A stretch of DNA of 64,000 bases, from contig BPQB01000043.1 in assembly GCA_019973155.2 (NCBI GenBank), forward strand, positions 217,959 through 281,958, given 5' to 3'. Positions 11,615 through 25,000 of this stretch are shown here, in pieces. The position numbers were made by a program, and so were the translations under genes. The stretch's first letter is position 1, and each line of letters begins with the position of its first letter. The notes under the pieces are model-generated. The model saw nothing but the letters and a program-made list of their open reading frames with translations, had not been told where the DNA came from and made no database searches. Source of the DNA: Phanerochaete sordida. Taxonomy: Eukaryota; Basidiomycota; Agaricomycetes; Polyporales; Phanerochaetaceae.

Positions 11615-14386
11615 CCGCATACAAGTCTGGAACCTGGAGCCTCCTTCTCGCAGCTAGACGCACCCGACGGCCGACCCTGGGATACCCCTGTACCATACCA
11701 TCTCTTCATCCCGACCTTCGATTCTCACTCGTGGACATTTGTACACTTCTTGATTGACATGTACGCGTACCGATGGCAACAGAACGTGTAATGATAGCAG
11801 TCTCGATTCCATACACCCTCCAGCGGCAGCACCTGTCTCGGCGACCCTGGCCTGCATTTGTTGCTATGAGGCACGGAGCGGCGGCGCAGGGCGCTCCAGG
11901 CGCATCACCGCGCACGACGGCACTCGACGGCAGAACCGCGGCGTCCGTGCCCTGTTTCGCCCCGGAGACACACCCAGGCACTCTCGGAGGGCGCACGCGA
12001 CAACGCGGGGGCCGGGGCGCTCTGGACCCTGCGGGGTACCCCAACCACCCGCGCCGCCACCCGTTGCCAGCACCGTTGTCGCCGCGCCCCTAATGCCGCT
12101 GCTGCCACGCGCGAGCCCAGACCCGCAGGCCGTGCCGCCGCGGCAGCGCTGCCCCTCGAGCGGCGTACACGCGCACGCGGTGTGAAGAGCGCAGACACGT
12201 AAACAGGAGCGCGCTGACCAACCGCGCCACGCGTGCTGCGCGACCGCCCGAGCGCAGGGCGCGGACGCAGGATGCCGCGGGGCACGCGCACCTGCGGGCC
12301 CGCGCGCCCGTCTCATGCAGGTTTTCGACTCGACAGGCCCGCTACTCAATGCACGGCATTCAGTCGCAGACGCAGCGCGCGGCTTGGCGGGCGACGGCTC
12401 GCGCGGACGTGTGCTGGCACGCCGGGCAGCGCGGGCGATCCGGCGGGCCTGGGCTCGTCGCGTGCCCGGCTGTCTCTCCGTGCTCTTCTGGCTGCAGGTG
12501 GGATGCGGCGCAGGTGATGGGATGTGCGGGATGGACCCTGTGCCGAGGCTGCTGCGCGCGCCCGCGCAGAGATGCGTGCATGACGCGGTGCGCCAGAGCC
12601 GCCCGTCTCGGTGCGACAGCGCGGCTTCTGCGATGGGAATGCAGGACGGGAACGCGGCAGGGCCCCAGAAGGCCCTGCCCTGCGCGAGGCGCGCGCTGCC
12701 CGCCGCGCCCTTATGTCCGAGCGGGCGTTCGGAGGCACTAGAGCCTTGTGCGAAGGGCTGTGCGCCCGCCGAAGCCCGCGCCGCGGCCCGTGCGTCGGAT
12801 GCCGCCTCGCCCTCTGGCAGCGGTTGGGATGCGGGAGGTGCGGGTGGCAGCGTGGGCGACGCACCTGCCCCCGTTGCGCAGGGAGAAGCGTCCGCCTGTA
12901 TCCTGCGCCGACAGGAGCGAGGCCAGGCCTTGCCTGCTGGGCCTGTCGGGCGAGGAATGGGGGCGCAAGGATGCGGACTGGCCTGATCGCGAGCCAAGCA
13001 AGAGGAGGATCATGAGCTGCAACATAGATCACATCGCAGCGAAGGTAAGACGGCAGGCGTATGCTTACCGGCAAGGTTCGAGTGAATGGGCAGGCACAGC
13101 GGGTCGATGGCTGCGAAGCAACGCACCCGGTCGTCTGATCACCCGCAAGCGGAAGGTGTTCACTGAAATGGCGGGTTCTCACTTGCAGCGAGCGGCTCGG
13201 GGTCGATCGGGGGTTTGTTCTCCACACGACATGCGGTGTCTTGTCCTGTGCGCAATCAGCATAGGGAGGTGCAGCTGGATTCGGCGACCGCTCGAGGTTT
13301 CTCAGACTATGCCACCGCTAGCAGCGCACCTGACCTCTTGCTCCTGTCGCATCGGATTAGACGGCGGTCAGCAGCGCCGTCCCTCGCCCGGGATCTCTTG
13401 CGCGTGTCCGGCGCGATAGGTCACTCGCACTATGGACGACCCTCGGGACTGCTGAGTGCTGCGCTAGAATACACGCAGTCAGCGCCTCGCCACCGGGACG
13501 ACACGTAATAAGAACGTACCGCCCGTCGCAAGCCGGTGGGTCGATTGCAAGAGGCACCGCCAGCCCTCGGACGACGGTGGTGTGCTGGAGGCGAGGGCAG
13601 GTCGTGGCGCGACGCTGGGGGCTCGGGCGATGCCTTGTGCATCTCTCGGCTGTCGCACGACCGGAAGAATGACGCACAGAGGGTCGCGCGTGAATTCCGC
13701 ATCGTGTTTGCTCAGCCCTGGCATGGAACGGGCATTTCCCAAAGGCCGTGACAGACGGCAGAGAACAGTCCGGGAAAGCCGCGGCAGCTACGGAAGATGC
13801 GAATGTTGCGATGGGGCCCTGGCAGTGGCACTGCGGGTGAGCGAGCAGAGGAATAGGTGCGATTCATGGGGAAGGGCATGGAGCTAGGATCAACACCCAG
13901 GACGCGTGCAAGCGACAGCTAGGCGGCGAGCAGGGGAGCCCAAAGCGCGGCCTGTCGTCACCAGGCGTGTTGGGGGAGCACCCTCGGTGAGAAAAGGAGG
14001 CACCCCAGGGTGTCCTGTCAAACCTTGGAGGCTTTCCTGGGCACTGTGTCGCGTTGCCAGACAAACGCTGGCTGGGAAGACGCGGTCGCTGGGCTCGCTC
14101 CGACGCGTTGAGCGCGCCGGAAATTACAAGAGGGGCTGGCCTGCGCAGACAGGGTGAGGGCGGGAGGGCTCGAGGATGCTCCTGAGAGAGGAGGCCTCCG
14201 CTGAGACCTCGCGGGCGGGCGGGCAGGCGGGAGGACGGTTGCAGGGCTCGGTCGGGGCGGCTGGGACAGAGTCTGGATCGACAGATCTGGCCGATTGTGA
14301 ACGTTCCCGATATGGGAAATAACATAGCAACTCCGTTAGACGCCGGAGCTAGCCCGTATCAGCTTTACCGCACTCTTGTACGGCCA
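11615..14386. other. Long GC-rich region without a supported gene
   Basis: Nearly 2.8 kb, strongly CpG-rich between about 11.85 and 13.0 kb. Overlapping open frames occur in all six phases, a compositional effect of low stop-codon frequency. I found no domain, splice-linked frame, tRNA, or inverted-repeat element. It could hold a non-coding transcript, but the sequence gives no positive sign. Confidence 0.45.
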
Positions 14387-14393
14387 TATAAAT
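14387..14393 (+). promoter_or_regulatory. Possible TATA box with C/T-rich leader
   Basis: TATAAAT within an A/T-rich patch in otherwise GC-rich DNA, followed from 14405 to 14590 by a pyrimidine-rich tract with runs of TTC. This is the usual shape of a strong fungal core promoter and points to transcription toward 14631. Confidence 0.4.
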
Positions 14394-14630
14394 ATTTATA
14401 AGTCTACCCCCGCCACTCGTTTCTTTCAGCCCCCGCGCGACTCAAGCACCGTCCATCCGATCCCGACTTTTTTCTTCTTCTTCGTCCACGACCAAGTCGC
14501 GTGCCCCGCGAGCCTTTGTCCTTCAGCGGATAAATACCTCCTCGCCCGCCTCCTCCCTCTTCTCGTTCACGTACTCCTAATCGTCAACCCAAATTTTCAC
14601 GCTTCAATTCCAAAACCCGTCCTTCAAGCA

Positions 14631-14916
14631 ATGCCTGGACTCGTCAGCGACGCCACGCGTGTATGGGAGGTCAATGTGTACTGGGCTTTGAACGCGCAGT
14701 GCGCAGTGTGGGATGTCAAGGGCAAGGGTGTGGACGTATGGGAGTGCATCCGCCCTCGTAAGCACCACTCCGCCTTGCATCATCGCTTTGGTTCGCTGAC
14801 TCGCGCCTGCCCACCCAGACCAGTCCACTCCTCAAACACAAGTGCGTCCCATGTCTTCCGCTGCTATACTCATGAACGCCATGCTCATAGACACGCTCCG
14901 AACAGCCACCAAATAG
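14631..14916 (+). CDS. Possible small protein gene (uncertain)
   Basis: ATG 14631 opens a 42-codon exon (14631-14757) rich in Trp and Val (TRVWEVNVYWALNAQ, then VWDVKGKGVDVWECIRP), followed by a good donor GTAAGC and a 61-nt intron ending CACCCAG at 14818. Exon 2 (14819-14916) completes 74 residues. Alternatively a second 49-nt intron (14842-14890) gives a 68-residue product ending at 14947. The gene lies 240 bp downstream of a TATA box and C/T-rich leader. I recognise no family. Support is the promoter geometry, strong splice sites and the non-random Trp/Val composition of exon 1; it could equally be a non-coding RNA. Confidence 0.33.
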
Positions 14917-14949
14917 CCAGTACTGGCGTTACGTTACACGCCGGTAATC

Positions 14950-17900
14950 TTCGCTGAGGCGCATCTATCCGCACCACGTCTCGCGCCTTCGGGCCGGGAC
15001 GGTCGGCTTTTGTGCTCTCGTGCCCACCGCCCACGGCGACAGTTCCTTCAACCGCGTCTTCGCATTCAAATCTTGCTCCCCATTCACACACACATCGATT
15101 ATCGCCTGTTCGGTCGATACGAAGGCATTTTTACACCCTCGCGCGTTCCGAACGCTGCTTCACCACTCGCCCACATCATCGACATCACCAATCCGCAGCA
15201 CGGCTCGTTGCAACCGACGCAGGCCGAATCAGATGGCCGGAATGGGAGAGCACATAACCTGTGCCGGCGGGGCGTCGGGAGTCGAACGCCGTGCGCGCGC
15301 GCTGGTGCCGCGTCGTGATCGTTCTTATGGCGAGTGTTCGTTCAACAGTGGCCTGGCTTGCCATTATTCCCGGCCCATTTTCTCCTCACCGCACGTCTAA
15401 ATTATAGCGTACTTTGCTTGCTCTCTATAGTCATCTTGTATCGCGTCCCCGTCCCTCCTTCTGATCATCCTGATATCTCGTCTTTTTATTCCGTACTCTT
15501 CCTATCCTCATTGGCGGCTCGGAGCTTGTCCCCACGCGTTTCCCCCCGCTTCTTGACCACCTTCACAGTCCACTGTGTTTTTAGTTTGCGCTCTCATACC
15601 GTCCTTCGCTAGTCGTCTTGCTTCTCTAGAGTAGACTCAAAGGCCTATGCGCCGCTGTATTGTATCGTACACCACATTGTCAATCCGTTTCGCATCGAAC
15701 CGAGACACTATTATACAAAAGCTCGAAGTTTCACGAATCCTCCGTCTGCTCCGAAGTCCATATGGTACTTAGTAAGAGCCCATTCGCCGAGGAGCGCGTC
15801 CGCGCAAGTTATTCAACCCAAGCCTCGAGGCTCGGCTGAGACAGCCCCTGGCAAGATTCGAGGAGTCTAATGACCTCCTCTTCTGGTAGATCCACCTGTC
15901 ACTCGCATCGCGGTCACGTCCTCGTGTTCCGTTAAGCTGCAGCGAGCCTATGGATTGTCGCGATAGCAGAGACAAGGCGATGCAGATGGTAGATTACACG
16001 CCCATTGGCCCAGCGGCGCGGTTCCGACGCGACATCCTGGCTTGTCGCCCGGGTCGAGCTCGAGGCTGGATCTCGCTCATCTCTTTTTTACGCGTTGCAT
16101 CTGCCCAGCTCCCAACCAATCCCGGAGCTGGGAACAGGCGTACCGAGTGATCACCGGCGTTTTGGCCTCGAGCCTAATGCCCCGCCATCCGACTATTTTT
16201 TTTCTTGCCCGTTCTAGAAGGTGTGCAACCCAAATTCCTCGAGCAGCCGCGTCCTCGGGCGAGGCGGACGACGGGGTGAGACGGATCGCACCGCTCCTTC
16301 GCTTCCACGTGGGTGCGCGTGCGAGCCTCCTGCCCGCTCTCGATTCCCAGTGGTCCGCGGAAGAAGGAAGACGCGGTCTGGACCCTCCCGTGTACAGCTG
16401 AGCGGGACTGCGTCGCACACCCGGAAATTGTGAGGCATCCAGGGATGCAAGTCCCGAGCCAGCAAAATCCGTTTCGAACTGAATACGAGCCCAGCAGCTG
16501 ACCGGACGCGACAGGCCCCTGCGCGCATCGCGGCTCACGGTCGGCTCTCCCCGCGCGTTCGTGCGCAGCGGGCCCCAGCCCTCCAGCGCAGGCACGTCTC
16601 GCGACGGCCGCGTGCCTGCCACCGTGCCGCTGCCTTGGCAGCACCCATGACGCTCCGTTTCGTAAGCCCGCGGGCCTATCGCCGACGCGACCGCGCAAAT
16701 TTTCGAGTTTTCAAGAGTTTTCACCGCCGCTCGCGTTGCGGCATGGCAGCAGCCCTCAGCCCTAGGGGAATGCTCCGGGCGCAGCTCCCCGCCTGGCCAG
16801 GCCGCGCGGCATTTGGCTCCGCGGGCCTCGCCCAGGCAGCCCGCGCCGACGGCCGATCGCCGCGTCCGCGCGCTCCCGCTGCGTGCGCCACCCGCCCGCT
16901 GCAGGCCCTCCGCGAGGCACGGCCGCGCCGCAGGCCCCTCGCACGCGCGGGGCCGTCCCGTCAGGCTGGAGGAAGGTCGGCCGATCGACGCGCCGCACAC
17001 GCCCCCGGGCATCCGCCCGCCCAATCAGGCCGAATCGCGGCTCAGGAGCTGCGACGTGCTTCCGCCGTGCGCGAAGGCCCGGCGCCGCGTCATAGCTTGC
17101 GTACGAGGGAAGTGCGGGCCTTGTTGCGGCGGCCGTCTGCGCGCGGCGCGCCGCGTGGGGGTGCTCCCGTGCACGCCTGGCGCGGAAAAAACTACGGTGC
17201 CACGCTGCACGCTCGAGTCTGGAGTCCATACGGCGAAATCTGGGGCAGTCAAGGAGCGGCAGCATCCAGGTATTTTTTACAGCTTCGACGACTGCGGCAA
17301 TGTAGGATCTCGGGCCCCGCGAGCGTCGGTCCGGCCGCTCGAGCATCTAGACTACAAGGCCACAGGGATGAGTCAGCGCTCAGGAGCGTGCCTGCGTGGA
17401 AAGGCCACGTACGCCGCCTGAAACGACTCCTGAAAGTCTGTACCCTCGTTCGACTGAACGTTCCAGACCGCACGCCGTGCGCCCGGTCGGCGCAGGGGGC
17501 TCGAACGGCCTTCGCGCCGGATAGGGATGTCGCAGCTGCGACAGATAGGAAATAGGCGGTAGTATCGTGGCGTTCGTCGGTGACGGCAGCGGTGTGGGTC
17601 CGTATGTACGCGGCCTTGGAGCAGGGCGACTGGGTGCGAGGTCTGTTTTCTGACAAGAAAGGCAAATGCGGGGACGGGTGCGGGGCGATCGGAGGGATAA
17701 TTGTCTGAGACCGAAGGTTTCCAGAGATGAAAGCGGTGGGGTAACGGACGCTGCCGAAGGTTCGTCAGTGACCCGTGGTGGTCAACAAGCTCAGGCTGGG
17801 GCTGGCTTCTAGCCTGAGGAAGCGGCAATCCGTCGTAATGAACGCCGTCGAGAAACGGGGCTCTCGCTACGGTCGCGGACTCAACGTGTGGGTCGACAAT

Positions 17901-18921
17901 GAATGCGGGGATATGGTGCATGATGAACGACGTCATCGTATGTGGCATGGGAAGCAAACCTAAGATTATCGCAGGTAGAAGGGCCCTGGTGGGACAAAGT
18001 AACCTGGAGCGACCTGGTCGGATACCATGCATGAACGGACTTAGCTAACAGTGTGGCACAACCGATTGGCTGGAAGGACTTACCAAGCCAGATAAGCCAA
18101 GCTGTCCTGAACAAGCGGACATTACGACGGTGCTTCGCGTCCAAACGTCAGGTAACTGCTGACCGCGTTTGCCTCCGAGCGGAAGCATAGCGGACGTTGG
18201 CTGTACTGTTTTCCGTTTTCGCTTTCCAGCTGGCCGTGCGCGCAGCGGAGTGTCGCAACCGGCTTGTGAAAACCTGGCAACTGAGATTGCAAATGTCAAA
18301 GCTAAGTGCAGTAGAAGAGCGGCGTTCTCCACTGCTCGACCCATCTGCCGCGGAAAAGTCTCACCTAGAGGATTCACCGAGGCACTTTACGAGAAAGAGC
18401 GCGATAGGGCGGCGACCCGGGTATGCTCCGTCACTACAATACAGCCGTGCAGAACAGCTTTGCATTGGCCGAGTGTTTGTATATCCTCTCAAAGTGCCAC
18501 TATCGGGAGAGTAACGGAGGAGCGGCAACGGAGAAATGAAAGGTGCATCGAGACCGGTGTCGGAGAGCTGCGCATGGCAAGCTCGCACCCGCTGTGCGAT
18601 TCCGTGAGCCCGAGTCCGAGTCCGTTCCGTTTAATTTCGGCAGAAAACGTGCTCACGATTTGCTAGCGTCGGCGACACGACATAACGAGGGCCGTAACCA
18701 GGTCGTCGCCTCGCGACCGCAGCGTTGCCCGCTCCCGACAGCGTGGCATCCGCGGCGCTAGTCTGCCTTCCCCTGCTTGGCAATCGCCACGCGAGCCGGT
18801 CACGTGGCACATGCCCGTTGTGGCGGCCGGCCTTTGCCGGGGCCGCCCGTCTCCACGAACACTTCAGCCGCGAACCGGTTTGGGTCCAACCCTTGTCTGA
18901 ACAGCGTGATTTACGCGAGGC
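14950..18921. other. Second long region without a supported gene
   Basis: About 4 kb. The part 15380-15640 is pyrimidine-rich on the plus strand, and 16250-17550 is GC/CpG-rich with arginine-rich open frames on both strands. No conserved domain, spliced frame, tRNA or transposon protein could be seen. Together with 11.6-14.4 kb it forms the longest gene-poor stretch of the window. Confidence 0.45.
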
Positions 18922-19334
18922 ATGAACAACCCCAAGAGCACAGTAAGCCATAGTTATCTTGACGCGCTGCAGCTTTGCTAATTCACGCGCTTTGCGCTTG
19001 TAGGCACTCGGCTGGGGAAGCCTGGTTGCCGCAGCTGGAATCAGCTACTACTTCGCGAAGAAGGGGATCAACGAGAGGAGAGAGCAGCAGGCGAAAGAGG
19101 GCACCAGGCCGACGGAGAAACTTGACTGTAGGTACAAAGCCGCCTCATAGGTCGCTCAGTGTTGGCTAACACGTCACGCCAGGGCGACAGAGGATAGAGG
19201 CTCCCTCGCCGCAGGATGCACCTGATGTGGCAGGAGCTGGTGCCAGTACTGCCTCCCAATCGACTGTAGGCGCGAAGATTGATTCATCTGGAGGAGCAGC
19301 CGGGGCTGCAGGGGATCCCCGCGGGCCAAAATAG
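18922..19334 (+). CDS. Small DUF4748-like membrane-anchored protein
   Basis: Three exons, 18922-18942, 19004-19127 and 19183-19334, joined in frame to 98 residues. The start MNNPKST is followed by a hydrophobic segment LGWGSLVAAAGISYYFAKKGINERR, matching the short fungal proteins of the DUF4748 type: one membrane helix followed by a basic stretch and a low-complexity tail. The C-terminal half is rich in Gly, Ala and Ser. Function is unknown; a mitochondrial or ER membrane location is common for such small anchored proteins, but here it is only inference. The first exon is seven codons long and is easily missed by prediction programs. Confidence 0.7.
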
Positions 19335-19715
19335 CGTGATCTACTAGGATTGCAAAAGCTTATGAGGTCACCTCAACCTGTCTCTTTACGTTGCTCTGAG
19401 CAGACTATGCGAATAAATGAGCGACAGCCTAGCTAGATCCGACGCTGAGTGCATGCTCGCAGGACAAGGGCCCGCGTGATTGTCTCGCGTGGGCGACACG
19501 TTGTGGCGTGGGAGCCATGTCTTGTTTCAAGCGGAGTCTGAATGGCATGGGTGTCGTCGACGACGTCGCAAACCAACGTCCCCCATCCTTTCCTTCTTGT
19601 CCCTCTACTTCTTGCTCATAAACATAGACCATAGGCGTGCTCACGTCCTTTCTCTCCTTCTTCTTTACATTCCTTTCTCTTGTTGGAACACTTGACCGCA
19701 CATCCGCGAAGCAGA

Positions 19716-21544
19716 ATGACCCTTCCCAGTCCCAACCCTGTTTTCAGATTCCATGGCGAAACGTACTCCGTGAAGGTCGAAAACGTAGCGCATACAGGTG
19801 TGTAGCTTAGCGGACAGCAGATTACATGCTTCTCATGTTTTCTGCCAGTCGCTCGGCAAGAGCTTGTCAAACTGTTCACTACACTCATCGGTAACGTTGA
19901 CCCATCCCGCTGAAACCGCCGACGTCGTCTCAACGATTTTACCATCTTCATCAGGTGATGTCTCAGACTGTACCGAATATCACAACGAAAAGAAGCAGCG
20001 CGTCTTTGAGCTCGCATTCACGAGCCCCGATGCTTCCAAGTGAGTGCAGCGCCGAGGAAGAATGGACCATGGCTCTAAGTTCACCACTTCTAGAAAAGCG
20101 CTTTGCATGTCCGGATACAACGTAGCAGGGATGCCTCTGTAAGTGCAGCGACCTCTGCGCTCTATATGCGCTGACGTCATCACTCAAGTTCGGTTTCCGA
20201 AACTCGCGCATTCGACGGTCGTCGCCCAGGCAAATCTGGCTCCGGGCGTCTGAACGACTCGCGTCGCAACCTATACGTGCTCGGTCTACCATTCGACTTG
20301 ACAAAGTAACGACTTGGTATCATCTCATGACGTTCGAGCCGTTGACCGAGCTATATACAGGCCGGAATTCGTAGAGCTGTTTTCACGCTATGGCGCCGTC
20401 GCGCACGCAGTCATCTTGGCCACTGTCGACAACGCTTCCAGGCGACGTGGATTCATTGTGATGAACAGCCACCAGGAGGCTAGGGCTGCCATGGACGGGC
20501 TCAGTCGCAAAGAGATCAAGTGAGTATCGGCAATCTTCTCACCGCTCTATCTTACCTTGTGGTAGGGGTCACACGATCGATGTGTCCTGGGCTGTCGTTC
20601 AGCGCTCTGGAGGTATAATTAAATCTTATCATCAGTTTGTCGCCTCATGAGCTGATCACACCACATTCCAGGTTTCCTGGACGGAGGTGACCGTACTATG
20701 GTTCTGTCCCAGCAAGCTACCTCGACTGCTTCCGGTGCCACCTCCGACTACGATGCAACTGAACCTGTTGCCTCCCCTGAAACTCCCGCTATCTGCACGC
20801 CTCCGATGGACTGCAGCCTCCCGTCTCTTTCGGCTCCGATCTTGCTCGTCACGAACCTGCCTACCGTCCTATTCTCTCATGCCGCCGATCTGCACCCTCT
20901 CCTCTACCCATTTGGAGAAATCGTCCAGCTCAAGATTATCAACCAGTCTACCGATACAAGCACCCTCTCTGTCTCGGTCGAGTACAAGACCGCGACTCAA
21001 GCACGAGAAGCCAAGGACGCTCTGAACGGCCAATTCTATCATGACCGCTATGTCAAGGCAGAGTTCTTGCTTCCGGAACCTTCCTCGCCGGCTGTCCCCG
21101 ACTTCAGTGCTTGGTCTACCACTGCTGGTGACAAACCTAGACTTAATCCTTACGCTGCTCCGTTCAAGGTTCAATCTGCCATCGCATCGGACACCTCTGG
21201 TGGCTACAACCCTTTCCAGTACCAATCTCAAGACTGCTACGGAAGCGACGAGGACTTCTCTTCTGCTCGACGCTGGTCTGGTTACTCTACGCCTCTGCAT
21301 GCGCCGATCTCTTCGCGGTCTCAGGCATTCTCTGCTAGTTCTGACCTGCTTGCCCCTCCACTCGCTACTTTCCGACCCCACTCTGCGCCTTCCGAGTGAG
21401 TGTTTTGGCGTTAGGCTGTGACCCGACATGAACTCATGGTGTAACAGTTCTAACAAGGGCTCGCTCCTCCGCCCCGGAATCTGGCCCTCGTCTCAAAACT
21501 ACGCGGGCCTCTCCTCTGCCCCGTTCTCTGCGTTCTCAGCCTAA
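19716..21544 (+). CDS. RNA-binding protein with three RRM domains
   Basis: Nine exons: 19716-19797, 19849-19890, 19955-20039, 20094-20138, 20189-20305, 20361-20519, 20566-20612, 20672-21395, 21448-21544; 465 residues. RRM1 (about residues 10-90) is divergent. RRM2 (about 110-205) is the clearest: RNP2 reads NLYVLGLPF and the RNP1 position RRGFIVM, with an SRKEIKGHTIDVSWA end. RRM3 (about 250-330) starts ILLVTNLPTVLF and ends YVKAEFLL. The last 130 residues are low-complexity Ser/Tyr/Pro/Phe-rich (QYQSQDCYGSDEDFSS), as in Mei2-like or other post-transcriptional regulators. It probably binds mRNA; targets cannot be told. The exon-exon joins all fall inside the domains, which supports the splice model. 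Confidence 0.85.
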
Positions 21545-22097
21545 GCCTTGCGCGCTTACGCCACCTTCCCTGTCTCCTTGTGCTTTCGTCATTCATTTCT
21601 TCCATCGCGGTTCGTCACTTTCAAACTTAGGCACTCTTTAAGTAAGTCGTTTTCTTCCAAGGTCAATATGGAGCTGACTGTGTCGTGGTGGCCCAGTCGC
21701 TGTGGATTCGCGCAACCCCGTCCTTACCGTTTCCCTTTGGACGCTAGCCTATCGTACTTCACACTCTTTACTGGACCCTTCGTGAACATTGTCTGTACGC
21801 AAACTGGAATGTCACTCTGTTGTACATGTACCACTGCATCGGCCAGCGCGCAAGCCTTTGATCGAATGAGAGTGCCTCCTCCTGGTACCCATGCAGCCGC
21901 CTGAGCGTCTTCTGCCACGTGCACGTGCAGTGTCGCAGAACGCATCAACGGCGCTTTCTCGTCGCGCTCATATCCCGCTGACATCCAGACCGCAGTGCTC
22001 GTGTACAGCCCAACCTGATGTATCTCCTCTCATCGTCTTGCATATGACCTTCTCAAATCTCTCCACACTTTGAAAATCACGCGTATCTTACACCGTC

Positions 22098-25000
22098 ATG
22101 CCTCCACGGTCAGACACGCCCTCGAAGAAGCCCGCAGGCGGGAGGCCAACTCCCAAGAGGCTTTGGTCATTGGACCACCTTCGGAGGGACCGTAGCAGCT
22201 CGGGAACGGATGAAGAGGTCAAGGCAGATAAGAACCCGTTTCGTTCTAGACAGACTGAGAAGACTATCCTAGAGCACTCTGACGACCCGTTCTCCGACCG
22301 AGCCCAGTACACCGATGGGGAGCTAGTCACCTCCCCCGAGATTCAGGATGGGCGGGAGCACAAGTTCCGGCTCTCTGCTTCCAAGATTGTGCCTCCAGCT
22401 CTGGACCTTGGCAAGCCTGGCGCCATGGCGTCCGAAGGGCTCCCTCCTCCGTCCCCCTCCAAACGTCGCTGGGACACCATCCGACACCATGTCATCGCAC
22501 CGACAGTCTCGTCCCCGCCTCCAGAAGCTCCAGCCGCGCCTGAACGACCGTCCACACCGAAACTCCCAAGGTTCGCGAACAAGAAGACGTTCCAGAGGGT
22601 CGTCGAGACCGCGCAGACGCAGTCTCACTTCGAGAGCAAGCGGTTCTCTGACGCGCTGTGGCGCGCATGCTGGGCGGCGCACGTACCAGAGGCGTCGTAC
22701 CGCGCGCGTCCAGAGCGCGAGGGCACGCTCGGCGCCCTCGGAAACCTGGGGAATCTAGGCAACGTGGGCCTCGGCTCGATGGGCTCCTCGCTGCACCTGC
22801 CGTTCATGGCGTCGACGACCTCCCTCCAGACGCCCGGCACCGCGGGGTCGTCGCTCATCAACTTTCCGAACAGCTTCAAGAGCAATGCGCTGCGCCGCCC
22901 GCAGTCCATGGCGTCCCTGGCCACTGTGGCAGCCGGCACGACCACCGTGAGCAGGATCATCCAGGTGCTCACCTCCGCGGGTTCCGCGAACCGGCCGCGT
23001 CAACTGCCCTACGAAGCGTTCGTCCTCTCCGCACTGTTGACGCCGTTCTTCGCCAAGACCGCCCATCCGAACGTGGAAGACGAACAAGGCATTGCGGTCG
23101 AAACGTTCGAGTTCATTCATAAAGCGTTCGCAGCGCCTACTGTCCAGGTACGCATGTGCATATGCGCATTCGACCTGCCTTTCGCAATACTCACGGACCG
23201 CAAACCTGTTTAGGCAGAGCTAGACCGCTGTATTTGGTGCTGCAAAGCTGCCTCGGTCACCTCGGCCTCGCGCAAGCGCATCCTAGGCACCATCTCCGCC
23301 ATCCTCTTCTCAAGAGGCCGGTCGTTTGTGGCGGACAGCCCGGTCGTCCTCCAAACCTTGCTCCAGGCCCTGTTCTCGCTGCAATACAACCTTATCGCCT
23401 CTCGGGCCGCGCCAGACGAGGTCCAATCGGTAGCGGGCTACATCGCCGGCGTGCAGGCCGGAAGTTGCGGGCAGCTGACTGCTGCGACTGTCGAGAAGGA
23501 GTTCGGCGTACGCTTCTCGGAAAGCGACAACGAGGTCAATGTACGAGAAGCGGTCATCACCGAAGGCTTCGTCTCGTGCGTCGAGACCGGCCCGGCTGAG
23601 GGGCGTCGGTGGGCCCTGTCCACTATTGCAGATGTAAGGAATGGCAATGCACTGTCTGCTTTATTGCTGATGTCGATTGCGTTTAGCATTGGCCTGCGCC
23701 CGAGCCGAACGTCCGCTATACACCATTGCTGGCGTGCATACACTGGCGGAAGCTGAAGCGCTTCCTCGCAGCTTCCCTCTTCTTGCTATCGGAGCCCTCG
23801 CAGGACCTAGGTCCACACACTGAAGTGTTGACTACCCTGCTTCGCACGCGTATCCTTCCCGAGATCGATGGCCTGCGAGAGGAGGATGCACCCGAGATCA
23901 GGAGCAAGGCAGTCCAGCTTGTCTTGGAGCTTCTGTGCCTTGGCGGAGACGAGACGGTGGAGTACCTCCTGATGCGGATCTGCGACTGGTACCAGAAGGA
24001 CAAGAGCTGGAAAGAAGGCATCGAAGCAGCCCTGGGTGAGATCGTAAGTCAATACTCTCGTCGCTTATCTCTCTGACTAACCCGGGGCACACACAGATTG
24101 GCCAGTCCCAGTGGTCAGCTGTGCTTCGCGTCGTCCCGGCGGCAGTGTCACTACTTCCGAACGAGCTCCAGGTGCCAATCTTGACTTTTGTGCTGCCTGC
24201 AATTCACAAGGTGGCTACCGCCTCTCATTTTGCTACCAATATTGTTCTGATTATTGTTTACAGCGCCTCATCAGCGACTCACCTGAACTTCCAAACCCCG
24301 CCTTGTCGCAATTTCTGGACAGTACCTCCCGCCTGTTCCCGAAGGTCTTCTACAAGCCGCTATTCGCGTGTGCAGCTGCGAGCAAGGATGCCACGGTTGT
24401 GAATCAACTGTGCATCCTCAACGCACTGTCGAAGTTTGTTCCGGATATACTCACGAGGGACGCTGAGATGATCGCCGTTGCCCTCGTCAGCGACACCGCA
24501 ACTATGTCGCAATCCACAACCACAGACGGCGGCAAGCCATGGGGCGTGCCGCGCATCGGCCAGACCGCATTGCTCATAGAACTCGTTGAGCGGCTGCGCC
24601 AAGTACCTCTCATGCGGGACATGGCATACGTAAGTTCTGGTAGTTGCATTACTGGAATTTTGGCTAACGCTTATTCACAGACGGCTGCTCACATAAAGTT
24701 TGCATCTGCGTTGGAGGTCCGCTTGGGCGTAGCCATCGAGGCGAAGGTAGGTTGCCCGATATAATGCTCCCCTCGTGCGTTCTGACTTCAGTCAATTTTA
24801 GGAACGGAACGTCAACATACCACTTTCGCAAAGGTTGCTGTTCTGCGCTTTGTTCCGCGAGATAAGGCTCTTGACTCGTACGTTGAAGTCGTGAGTACTT
24901 GTGTTCTGCACTCGTGTGTTCTCTCTGACAAAGAGCATTCAGTGCGACGTGGCTCTCGTCGGTTCTTGATTGGACGGTCTATCTTGAAGACCTGTCCGAA

